DNA of 64,000 nucleotides. It comes from Sphingomonas sp. Root720 (GTDB lineage: Bacteria > Pseudomonadota > Alphaproteobacteria > Sphingomonadales > Sphingomonadaceae). The position numbers and the translations under genes were made by a program. Where the stretch lies: assembly GCF_001428605.1 (NCBI RefSeq), contig NZ_LMID01000010.1:599195-663194 (forward strand). Reading direction: 5' to 3'. Of this stretch, positions 44,342 through 51,832 are shown piece after piece; positions within the stretch are counted from its first letter, which is position 1, and the number at the start of each line of letters is the position of its first letter. Below the pieces are notes generated by a model that saw only the letters and a list, made by a program, of their open reading frames with translations, was not told where the DNA came from and did no database searches.

Positions 44342-45715
44342 ATGTTCAGATACGCTCGCGTGGCGCTGACCACCGCTGCCGCCTCGCTCGCCATGCCGCT
44401 GGCCGCGGCCCCCCTGTCGGCGGAGGAGAGCGAGGTGTTGCGGGAGGAGGTGCGCGCGTTGCGGGCCCGGCTGGCCGCGATCGAGGCGCGGCTGGGCGGC
44501 GATCCCCCGGTCGCGGCGCTACCAGCGGCCCCGGCCGGCCCCGCGCCTGCGACGGCGCCGGCGGTGACGGCGACGGCGATCGGCTGGAAGGGCTCGCCCC
44601 AGTTCACCAGCGACGACCGCAGCTTCAAGGTGAAGGGCCGCATCCAGGCCGACGCCGGCCATGTCTCCACCCCGCGCGGCATCGCCGATCGCGGGCTAGG
44701 CTTTTCGAACGAGGTCCGGCGCATCCGGCTGGGCGGCGAGGGCAAGCTCGGCAGCGGCTTCGGCTACAAGCTGGAGCTCGAGCTGTCGGACAACAGCGTC
44801 GACCTCGTCGACACCTTCGTCACCTATGAGAAGGGCCCCTGGCAGATCGCGATCGGCAACCAGAACCAGTTCCAGTCGCTCGACGAGCTGACCGGCGACA
44901 CCACCGGGTCGCTGATGGAGCGCGCCGCCTTCACCGACGCCTTCAACTTCGAACGTCGGATGGGCGTCGCCGTCCAGTATCGCCGGAAGGACATCCTGCT
45001 CCAGGCGGGCATCTTCACCGACGATGTCGATGCGCTGGCCGACGCCAGCGACGGGCCCGCCGGCGGCGACGAGAATGACAGCTTCAGCCTCGACGGACGC
45101 GCGGTCTACGCGCCCAGGCTCGGCGCGACGCAGGTCCATCTCGGCGGGTCGGCGCATCTGCGCATGCTCGGCCGGCTGTCGGACACCCCGGTGCGCTATC
45201 GCCAGCGTCCCTACCTCCACAGCAGCAACAGCCGTATCCTCGCCACGCCGGGCCTCCTGGTCGACCGCGAGCTCCACTACGGGCTGGAGCTGGCGGCGAT
45301 CCACGGTCGCTGGCACGCCGCGGCGGAGACCCACTGGCTCGATGCGATCGGGCCGGGACCCAATTCGCGCTTCTTCGGCGGCTATGCCGAGATCGGCTAT
45401 TTCCTGACCGACGACAGCCGCTCCTATCGCAACGGCATCTTCGGCGGGACGAAGCCGTCCACCCCGTTCGGCAAGGGCGGCACCGGCGCGATCCAGCTCA
45501 ACCTTCGCTACGACTATCTGAACCTCAACGACGGCACGATCCGCGCCGGCACCCAGAATGGCTGGTTCGCCGGCATCGTCTGGACGCCGGTCGAATATCT
45601 GCGGTTCAACCTCAACTACGGCTATCTGGCCTATACCGACGCCGCGATCGCCGCGGGCGGGCGGCGCGACTATGGCCTGCACGTGACCGGCGCCCGCTTC
45701 GAACTGGATTTCTGA
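44342..45715 (+). CDS. Phosphate-selective porin (OprO/OprP family)
   Basis: A 457-residue outer-membrane porin. It has a signal peptide (RYARVALTTAAASLAMPLAA), then a short coiled coil (EVLREEVRALRARLAAIEARL) that would trimerise in the periplasm, an Ala/Pro linker and a 16-strand barrel with the family segment KVKGRIQADAG and an end GARFELDF. OprP/OprO channels are anion-selective and induced in phosphate starvation; the latter depends on a PHO box, and only a loose match exists here. ATG 44342 follows GGGAG. A perfect 11-bp hairpin separates it from the convergent TorF porin gene. Confidence 0.88.
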   Translation: MFRYARVALTTAAASLAMPLAAAPLSAEESEVLREEVRALRARLAAIEARLGGDPPVAALPAAPAGPAPATAPAVTATAIGWKGSPQFTSDDRSFKVKGRIQADAGHVSTPRGIADRGLGFSNEVRRIRLGGEGKLGSGFGYKLELELSDNSVDLVDTFVTYEKGPWQIAIGNQNQFQSLDELTGDTTGSLMERAAFTDAFNFERRMGVAVQYRRKDILLQAGIFTDDVDALADASDGPAGGDENDSFSLDGRAVYAPRLGATQVHLGGSAHLRMLGRLSDTPVRYRQRPYLHSSNSRILATPGLLVDRELHYGLELAAIHGRWHAAAETHWLDAIGPGPNSRFFGGYAEIGYFLTDDSRSYRNGIFGGTKPSTPFGKGGTGAIQLNLRYDYLNLNDGTIRAGTQNGWFAGIVWTPVEYLRFNLNYGYLAYTDAAIAAGGRRDYGLHVTGARFELDF

Positions 45716-45727
45716 CGGGCAAGCAAA

Positions 45728-45755
45728 GGGCGCGCGGTCCGGAAACCGCGCGCCC
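45728..45755. terminator. Hairpin shared by convergent porin genes
   Basis: GGGCGCGCGGT and ACCGCGCGCCC form a perfect 11-bp stem with a 6-nt loop between the OprP-like and TorF genes. No T tract follows on either side. Confidence 0.55.
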
Positions 45756-45777
45756 CCTGTCGTCGTCGGACCGATGC

Positions 45778-46620
45778 TTAGAAAGCGGCGGTCAGCGAGA
45801 ACACCACCTTGCCGCTCGCGATCGACGAACCGTTCTTCGTCGACGAGAAGTTCGGCAGCAGATAGGCCGACTCGCTCTTGCTGATGTTGGTGTCGACATA
45901 GGCGACGCCCGCGGTCAGCGGCGTGCCCGGGACGGCGACGTCGAGCCCGACCAGCCAGTCGAGATATTTGCCGGTCGGCGCGACGCTGGTGCCGTTCGGG
46001 CCGAGCCCCGAATTGCCGTTCGAATAGCCGAGATGGGCCTTCAGCGTAGCCGGCGTGTTCGGAATCGCGCCCGAGATGTCGCCCCAGATGTAGAGATTGT
46101 CCTCCTTGTCGCCGGGCGCGTCATAGATGCCGGTCGAGGCCGAGGCGCCCGAGAAATACCAGCGGCCGAGCGCTTCCTGCTTCGGCGCATAGGCGACGCC
46201 GCCGAGCAGCGAGACCGGGCCGAGCGTGGTGCTGAGCTTGGCGAACAGCTCGGCGAAGTCGGTCTTGTCGGCGCCGCCCGGATACATGAACCAGGTCAGG
46301 CCCGCGTCGAGCGCGACGCCCTCGGTCAGCTCGATCTTGTAGCCGCCGAAAATGTCGAGCTCGGTGTTCGAGCCGCCGAACGTCCCCCAGCCGGCGAGGT
46401 TCGAACCCCAGGTGCCGACATAGAAGCCGCTTTCATGGCCGACGGTGATGCCGCCCTGGATGGCCATTTCCTTGTCGGTCTGGGAAACGCCGCGGAACCG
46501 GTAGTCGCTGGCGAGGCCGATGCTGCCGGAGACGGTGAACGGCGAGCTTTCCTCCTGGGCCAGGGCCGGGGTCGCGACGAGCAGCGCAAGGACGGAGGCG
46601 GTGATGTTCGGAAAACGCAT
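45778..46620 (-). CDS. TorF family putative porin
   Basis: A 280-residue outer-membrane protein with a signal peptide (RFPNITASVLALLVATPALA) and a mature start SPFTVSGSIGLASDYRFRGV, the signature of the TorF/Gcw_chp family. The barrel ends GKVVFSLTAAF with terminal phenylalanine. The substrate is unknown; members are frequent in alphaproteobacterial outer membranes and respond to nutrient state. The ATG follows AAAAGGGG. The next gene upstream on the same strand is SulP, but two hairpins lie between, so torF likely has its own promoter in 46640-46770. Confidence 0.85.
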   Translation of the reverse strand: MRFPNITASVLALLVATPALAQEESSPFTVSGSIGLASDYRFRGVSQTDKEMAIQGGITVGHESGFYVGTWGSNLAGWGTFGGSNTELDIFGGYKIELTEGVALDAGLTWFMYPGGADKTDFAELFAKLSTTLGPVSLLGGVAYAPKQEALGRWYFSGASASTGIYDAPGDKEDNLYIWGDISGAIPNTPATLKAHLGYSNGNSGLGPNGTSVAPTGKYLDWLVGLDVAVPGTPLTAGVAYVDTNISKSESAYLLPNFSSTKNGSSIASGKVVFSLTAAF

Positions 46621-46769
46621 AAGACAATCCCCTTTTTGGATTTCGGATCGTCCCTCCTTTCGCCGGCCTGCGCTTCCTCTGATCGGGTCGCGTCATGATC
46701 GACGCGGCCATTATGATGATGGGAGTTTCAGCCCACCGTTTCCCTACGGTTACAAATCATTGCTGCGAT

Positions 46770-46807
46770 CCGGCGTCACGCCCTAAGGGGTAGAAGCGTG
46801 ACGCCGG
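46770..46807. terminator. Hairpin downstream of SulP operon
   Basis: CCGGCGTCACGC (46770-46781) and GCGTGACGCCGG (46796-46807) form a perfect 12-bp stem with a 14-nt loop, 26 nt after the SulP stop on the minus strand. A second stem, CCTGACC/GGTCAGG at 46815-46838, overlaps the stop codon. Together they probably end the carbonic anhydrase-SulP transcript. Confidence 0.6.
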
Positions 46808-46833
46808 TGCAACACCTGACCATTGGGGGTCGG

Positions 46834-48351
46834 TCAGGCTGCAATCTTCCGAAGCTGGTCGGCCTCGCCGTCGAGATTGACCTGATTGCCTCCGGAACGG
46901 CGGCGCTGGATCCATTCGCCCAGCATCTCCGCCGAACTGTGATCGATCGCCGGTACCTGACGCATATCCAGACGGACCTTGCGGCCGCCCGGGATCGCCT
47001 CGAGCGCCTTGAGCAGCTTGGGCAGCGTCAGGAAGGTCGCCGCGCCCTCGAGGCGGATCTCGCTCTGCTCGTCGCCATGGGTCTCGTCGACGCGCAGGCG
47101 CAGGCGGCGGACATGGGGCACCAGTTCGAGCAGCGAGAGACCGAGGCCGACGAGCACGCCGGTCAGCAGGTCGGTCGCCACGACCATCACGAAGGTCGCC
47201 ACCCAGATCACCACCGGCAGCACCCCGTGATGGTGGAACAGATGGCGGACGTGCGCCACCGACACCAGCCGCCAGCCGGTGACGACGAGGATGCCCGCGA
47301 GCGACGCCATCGGGATCTCGCGCAGCAGCCAGGGCAGCAGCGCGACGAAGGCGAGCAGCCAGGCGCCATGCATGATCGCCGAGAGACGGGTCATCGCGCC
47401 GGCCTGGACGTTGGCCGAGCTGCGGACGATGACGCCCGTCATCGGCAGCGCGCCGGCGAAGCCGCACAGCATGTTGCCGACGCCCTGCGCGCGCAGCTCC
47501 TTGTCATAGTCGGTGCGGACGCCGTCATGCATCCGATCGACCGCCGCCGCGGAGAGCAGCGTCTCGGCGCTGGCGATGAAAGCGATCGCGACCGCGGTGA
47601 CGAGCAGCGCCGGCTCGAACATCTGGCCCAGGAAGTTTTGGCCCGGCGGCACGATGGCCGCCACGATCGAAGACGGAACCTCGACCCGCGTGATCGCGAG
47701 GCCGAAGCCCCAGGCGACCATCGTGCCGACGAGCACGCCGATCAGCGCGCCCGGCACCAGCTTCATCGAAGCGGGCCGCAGCTTCTCCCACGCCAGCATC
47801 GCGCCGATCGTGACCAGGCCGATCGCGAAGGCCAGTTCGGCCGCCGCGACGTTGGTCGTCGACAGGCCGAGCAGCCGCGCCGGCATCGCCGCGAGGTTGG
47901 AGAGCCCGTTGGGCAGCGGCTTGGCGTCGAACAGCACGTGGAACTGGCCGACGACGATCAGTGCGCCGATGCCGGCGAGCATGCCGTGGACCACCGCGGG
48001 CGAGATCGCGCGGAACCAGCCGCCGAGCTTGAACACCCCGGCGACGATCTGGATCAGTCCGGCGAGCGCCAGGATCGGGCCGAGCGCCGCCATGCCATGG
48101 TCGCGGACCAGTTCGAACACGATCACCGCGAGGCCCGCCGCCGGGCCGCTGACCTGCAGCGGGGAGCCGGCGAGCGCCCCGACGACGAGACCGCCGATGA
48201 TACCGGTGATCAGGCCTTTTTCCGGGGGGACGCCCGACGCGATCGCGATGCCCATGCAGAGCGGCAATGCGACGAGGAATACGACGATCGACGCCGTGAA
48301 ATCCCGGGAGAAACTCCCGGGAAGCAGGCTGGCCAGGCGCCCGGAAATCAT
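46834..48351 (-). CDS. SulP-family anion transporter with STAS domain
   Basis: A 505-residue SLC26/SulP transporter with 10-14 predicted helices. The core motif region LAGSPLQVSGPAAGLAVIVF is near residue 60 and ALPMTGVIVRSSANVQAGA near 305. A C-terminal STAS domain covers about 395-500 (VRLDMRQVPAIDHSSAEML). Substrates in the family are sulfate, bicarbonate and other anions. The ATG overlaps the stop of the carbonic anhydrase gene by 4 nt, so they form an operon, and bicarbonate is the best guess, as in marine BicA-like and SulP-carbonic anhydrase pairs. Confidence 0.9.
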   Translation of the reverse strand: MISGRLASLLPGSFSRDFTASIVVFLVALPLCMGIAIASGVPPEKGLITGIIGGLVVGALAGSPLQVSGPAAGLAVIVFELVRDHGMAALGPILALAGLIQIVAGVFKLGGWFRAISPAVVHGMLAGIGALIVVGQFHVLFDAKPLPNGLSNLAAMPARLLGLSTTNVAAAELAFAIGLVTIGAMLAWEKLRPASMKLVPGALIGVLVGTMVAWGFGLAITRVEVPSSIVAAIVPPGQNFLGQMFEPALLVTAVAIAFIASAETLLSAAAVDRMHDGVRTDYDKELRAQGVGNMLCGFAGALPMTGVIVRSSANVQAGAMTRLSAIMHGAWLLAFVALLPWLLREIPMASLAGILVVTGWRLVSVAHVRHLFHHHGVLPVVIWVATFVMVVATDLLTGVLVGLGLSLLELVPHVRRLRLRVDETHGDEQSEIRLEGAATFLTLPKLLKALEAIPGGRKVRLDMRQVPAIDHSSAEMLGEWIQRRRSGGNQVNLDGEADQLRKIAA

Positions 48352-49040
48352 TCGGCGGCCTCATGAAGCACGTCGGCGGCCAGGCGCGAAGCGGCGGGCA
48401 GCGCGACCGGCAGCGGACGATCCGCGTCGAGCGCGAGGAAGCGGCCGGTCTCGCCGTCGAGGGCGAGCACCTCGCCGGCATGGATGTCGAAATACCAGCC
48501 GTGGAGCGCGAGGTCGCCGCGCGCGATCGCGGCGGCGACCGACGGGTGGGTGCGCAGATGCGCGAGCTGGCCGACGACGTTCTCGAGCGCGAGGACGCGC
48601 ACGCGATCATTGTCGGAAACGCCCGCATAGGCCTCTTCCGCGACCTTCTGGGCGGCATGCGAATGGCGCAGCCAGGCGGCGACGTTGGGCATGCCGTCGA
48701 GCGAACCGGGGCTGCAGAGCGCCTTCATCGCGCCGCAGTCGGAATGGCCGCAGACGATGATGTCGCGCACGCCGAGCACCATCACCGCATATTCGACGGT
48801 CGACGAGACGCCGCCATTGGCCTGCGAATAGGGCGGGACGATGTTGCCGGCGTTGCGGCAGACGAACAGGTCGCCGGGGGCGGCCTGGACCAGATATTCG
48901 GGGACGACACGCGAATCCGCGCAGGAGATCATCAGCGCCTTGGGACTCTGCCCGTCCCGGGCAAGCTTCCCGTAGAGGTCGCTGTTGCTGGTGAAGACAT
49001 GCTCCTGGAAGCTGAATACGCGACCGATCAGCTCGTTCAT
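48348..49040 (-). CDS. Beta-class carbonic anhydrase
   Basis: A 230-residue enzyme interconverting CO2 and bicarbonate. Zinc ligands are Cys40, Asp42 (with Arg44 in SCADSRVVP), His99 and Cys102 (in CGHSDCGAM), the type with a closed Asp-Arg dyad. No signal peptide is present, so it is cytoplasmic. ATG 49040 follows AGGAG by 6 nt. It is the first gene of the operon with SulP; the pair could supply or trap bicarbonate for carboxylation reactions. A motif GCAGCAATGATTT lies 91 bp upstream. Confidence 0.93.
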   Translation of the reverse strand: MNELIGRVFSFQEHVFTSNSDLYGKLARDGQSPKALMISCADSRVVPEYLVQAAPGDLFVCRNAGNIVPPYSQANGGVSSTVEYAVMVLGVRDIIVCGHSDCGAMKALCSPGSLDGMPNVAAWLRHSHAAQKVAEEAYAGVSDNDRVRVLALENVVGQLAHLRTHPSVAAAIARGDLALHGWYFDIHAGEVLALDGETGRFLALDADRPLPVALPAASRLAADVLHEAAE

Positions 49041-49130
49041 CTTGGACTCCTGAGATTATGGCCATTGGGCCAGCATCATGGACTCCGGAAATAGGCGGGC
49101 GATTTTTCCGCGGCGCAGCGCCACTGTAAA

Positions 49131-49143
49131 AAATCATTGCTGC
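49131..49143 (-). promoter_or_regulatory. Motif GCAGCAATGATTT upstream of carbonic anhydrase-SulP operon
   Basis: On the minus strand this 13-bp string lies 91 bp before the carbonic anhydrase start. The identical string, in the same orientation, lies 134 bp before torF (46754-46766), and an 11/13 match is at 51319-51331 near the OmpR-type regulator. It may be a shared regulatory site, possibly of that regulator; chance recurrence cannot be excluded. Confidence 0.3.
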
Positions 49144-49179
49144 ACTTGCACTTCGCCGTTCGAGGGCGTCGGCCGGCCG

Positions 49180-50514
49180 TTACCGGGGCGGCGCGGCGGG
49201 GCCCGCGATGGGCAGCTCGATCTCGGCGCACAGGCCGCCGGTCGGCCGGTTGGCCAGGTGCAGCTTGCCGGCATGGGCCTGGACGATCCGCTCGACGATG
49301 GCGAGGCCGAGCCCGAGCCCTTCGGTGTTGCGCCCGCGCGCGCTGTCGAGCCGGACGAAGGGTTGCCGCGCGTCGTCGAGCCGGGACTCGGGGATGCCGG
49401 GCCCGTCGTCGAGCACGCGCAGGATCGCGCGGTCGCCGCGCTGCTCGACCTGGACCACGACGGTCTTGCCATGCCGCAACGCGTTGGTGACGAGATTGTC
49501 GAGCGCGCGCTTCATGTCGTAGAGGCGGAGATAGGCGTCGAGATGCTCGGGGCCTTCGTAGCGGATACCATGCCCCTCGTCGGCGGCATCGTCGACCCGG
49601 GTCGCGGCCATCACGGCCAGGTCGGACCGCACGACCGGCTCGTCGCTGTCGCCCCCGCCGAGGAAGGCGAGCAGCGAGGCGATCATCGTCTCCATCTCGA
49701 CCGCGTCGCGCCGCATGGCATCGCGCGCGGGGGCGTCGCCGATCATGTCGATGCGCAGCCGCAGCCGGGCGATCGGGGTCCGAAGATCGTGGCCGACCGC
49801 GGCGAGCGCCTGGGTCCGGTCGGCGATCAGCCGCTGGATGCGGTCCTGCATGGCGTTGAAGGCCCGGATGACGCGCAGCACTTCGCCGGTTCCGATCTCG
49901 GGCAGGATCACCCGGTCGCCATAGCCATAGCGTTCGGCGGCCTGGGCGAGCATGCGCACCGGCTTGAGGGTGTTGCGGATCAGCAGGCTGCCGATCACCA
50001 GCAACGCCATCGCCGGCACCAGCGCCAGCACCACGCGGCCGAGCGCTAGGTCCCAGTCGCCGCCGACATCGCGGGTGCCGAAATGGATCCAGGTGCCGTC
50101 GGGCAGGGTCATCCCGCCGACGACCATCGAATTGAGCCCCGGCGACTTGAGCCGCAGCCGCATGTTCGAATCGTTGAGCGACGGTTCCCAGGAGACGATC
50201 TGTTCGCGCATCTCGCGCAGCTGGGCCCCCGTGGGCGGCGGCGGCGGGGCCGTCGGGCTCCAGCGGACGTCGTAGCGGTCGGTGGTCAGCAGCGAGGCCA
50301 TCATCGCCCGCTCGCGCAGCGGACGCTCGGCGATCAGCTTGCGGGTGATGACCAGATGCTCGGCCAGCCGGTGCGCCTCGTCCTCGCGCAGCGAGAACTG
50401 GCTCGCGCGCTCGTAGAGCAGGGTGCTGGTGCAGAACTCGACCGTCACGGTGAGCAGCAGGATGACGAGGATTCGTCCGACCAGCCCCAGGGACGGACGC
50501 ACCAGATGGATCAA
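49180..50514 (-). CDS. EnvZ-like sensor histidine kinase
   Basis: A 444-residue membrane kinase. A first helix at about 8-30 and a second near 165-188 enclose a periplasmic domain with a proline run (PTAPPPPPTG). HAMP follows (RNTLKPVRMLAQAAERYGYG), then HisKA with phosphohistidine in LAAVGHDLRTPIARLRLR (about 240) and a HATPase domain (LDNLVTNALRHG; LDDGPGIPE; GLGLGLAIVERIV). It is the kinase for the response regulator upstream. The start is probably TTG 50514, which overlaps the regulator stop (TTGA); GTG 50502 is the alternative. A longer open frame through the regulator gene is a shadow. Confidence 0.9.
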   Translation of the reverse strand: MIHLVRPSLGLVGRILVILLLTVTVEFCTSTLLYERASQFSLREDEAHRLAEHLVITRKLIAERPLRERAMMASLLTTDRYDVRWSPTAPPPPPTGAQLREMREQIVSWEPSLNDSNMRLRLKSPGLNSMVVGGMTLPDGTWIHFGTRDVGGDWDLALGRVVLALVPAMALLVIGSLLIRNTLKPVRMLAQAAERYGYGDRVILPEIGTGEVLRVIRAFNAMQDRIQRLIADRTQALAAVGHDLRTPIARLRLRIDMIGDAPARDAMRRDAVEMETMIASLLAFLGGGDSDEPVVRSDLAVMAATRVDDAADEGHGIRYEGPEHLDAYLRLYDMKRALDNLVTNALRHGKTVVVQVEQRGDRAILRVLDDGPGIPESRLDDARQPFVRLDSARGRNTEGLGLGLAIVERIVQAHAGKLHLANRPTGGLCAEIELPIAGPAAPPR

Positions 50515-51221
50515 GCGCGCGTGACCTCGGCGTTGAACATGTAGCCGACGCCGCGGACGGTGGTAATCGGCGCGTCGCCGCCCTCGCCCTGGAGCTTGCG
50601 GCGCAGCCGGCTGACCAGCACGTCGATGCTGCGATCGGAGGAATCGCCGAGGCGCGTGCGCGACAGTTCGATCAGCCGCTCGCGGGCGATCACCCGCTGG
50701 GCATTGTGGAGGAAGCTCGACAGCAGGTCGAACTCGGCGCCGGTCAGGTCGACAACCGCACCAGTCGGCGAGGTGAGCTCGCGGCGGGGGAAATTGACCT
50801 GCCAGCCGTCGAAGCGCGCCTCGTTGCGGCGGCTCTGCTCGCTCTGGCGGTCCATCCCGCCGCGGCGCAGCACGGCCCGGACCCGCGCCATCAGCTCGCG
50901 CGTGCCGAACGGCTTGGCGAGATAGTCGTCGGCGCCGATCTCCAGCCCGATGACGCGGTCGGTCTCGCTGCCCTTGGCGCTGATGAAGATGATCGGGACG
51001 TCGCTCTTCTGCCGGACCTGGCGGCACAGCTCGATGCCGTTCGTGCCCGGGAGCATGATGTCCAATATGATCAGGTCGATCGGCTCGGCGTTGAAGGCGA
51101 TCCACATTTCGGGACCGGTCGCCGCCGGCCGCACGATATAGCCGTTCTCCTGCAGCGCGCGGGCCGTGAGGACGCGGAGCGACGGATCATCTTCGACCAA
51201 CAATATGGTACTCGACGTCAC
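50511..51221 (-). CDS. OmpR/PhoB-family response regulator
   Basis: A 236-residue two-domain regulator. The receiver has EDD at 10-12, phosphoacceptor Asp54 in LIILDIMLPGTNGIEL and lysine in YLAKPFGTREL. The winged-helix DNA-binding domain (about 135-232) includes LTGAEFDLLSSFLHNAQRVI and SIDVLVSRLRRKL. It is typical of OmpR. GTG 51221 has GAGG 8 nt upstream and gives the expected short N-terminus; the open frame to 51257 is not needed. It forms an operon with the kinase and is divergent from a small secreted protein. Targets are probably envelope genes nearby. Confidence 0.92.
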   Translation of the reverse strand: MTSSTILLVEDDPSLRVLTARALQENGYIVRPAATGPEMWIAFNAEPIDLIILDIMLPGTNGIELCRQVRQKSDVPIIFISAKGSETDRVIGLEIGADDYLAKPFGTRELMARVRAVLRRGGMDRQSEQSRRNEARFDGWQVNFPRRELTSPTGAVVDLTGAEFDLLSSFLHNAQRVIARERLIELSRTRLGDSSDRSIDVLVSRLRRKLQGEGGDAPITTVRGVGYMFNAEVTRA

Positions 51222-51284
51222 GATGGCAGCCTCGATACGGGGTATTACGCTCCGCAACTATGTACCCGCATGGGGTGCGTCAAC

Positions 51285-51331
51285 TGCTGCGGTGCGCAAA
51301 AAATGTCGCGCGATTAACGCAGCAATCCTTT
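51285..51331. promoter_or_regulatory. Inverted GCAGCA sites in divergent promoter of OmpR-type regulator
   Basis: TGCTGCG (51285-51291) and CGCAGCA (51318-51324) are inverted half-sites 26 bp apart. The right one continues as GCAGCAATCCTTT, an 11/13 match to the string before torF and before carbonic anhydrase. It lies between the regulator (64 bp) and the secreted protein (127 bp), so autoregulation is possible. Confidence 0.35.
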
Positions 51332-51457
51332 GAAATGTTCAGGCAACCGCCAGGATAGATTGGCCTTCGGCGCCAGACATGATTTCTTACAGGATCGCGA
51401 CCCGGGAGCAATGCCGGACACCTAGCTCCATCAACCATCCGTTTTTGGAGATTGATG

Positions 51458-51730
51458 ATGCGTCTTGCCCTGTCCGCCGTTTCGCTGGCCATCCTGGCCG
51501 CCGCGCCGCTCTCGGCCGCCGACCTTCGCACGACCCACCAGGAGATCGCGGTCCCGCCGGGCAAGCTGCACGCCAAGGCCTTCCGCCCGATCACGCCGCA
51601 GCCCTGCGCCACGGCCCGCGCCAACCCGTCGGCCAACCCGTCCGGCAGCCGCGTGGCCGCGACATTGCCGGCGCGCGGCACCGCCGGCTGCCTGACCGAA
51701 GCGGCCGAAAAGGTCGCCCTGGCGGACTGA
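51458..51730 (+). CDS. Small exported protein of unknown function
   Basis: A 90-residue protein with a signal peptide (RLALSAVSLAILAAAPLSAA) and about 70 mature residues. The mature part has two cysteines (PQPCATARAN and TAGCLTEAA) that may form a disulfide. I know no family. ATG 51458 has GGAG 7 nt upstream; ATG 51455 directly before it is less well spaced. It is divergent from the OmpR-type regulator and may be controlled by it. Confidence 0.6.
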   Translation: MRLALSAVSLAILAAAPLSAADLRTTHQEIAVPPGKLHAKAFRPITPQPCATARANPSANPSGSRVAATLPARGTAGCLTEAAEKVALAD

Positions 51731-51832
51731 CGCCGTTCCCCCCGCCGCCCGCGGGTCCCCGTGCGGCGGCCGAAGCGAGCCCGTCTCCGCCCCGAGCGGG
51801 CTCGCTTCCTTTGTCCTTCGGTCGCCGGCGCG

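Noticed and set aside
49180-51105. 641-codon version of the sensor kinase frame
   Set aside because: The first 200 codons overlap the response regulator in another frame and read as an Arg/Gly-rich shadow; the TTG at 50514 overlapping the regulator stop is a better start.
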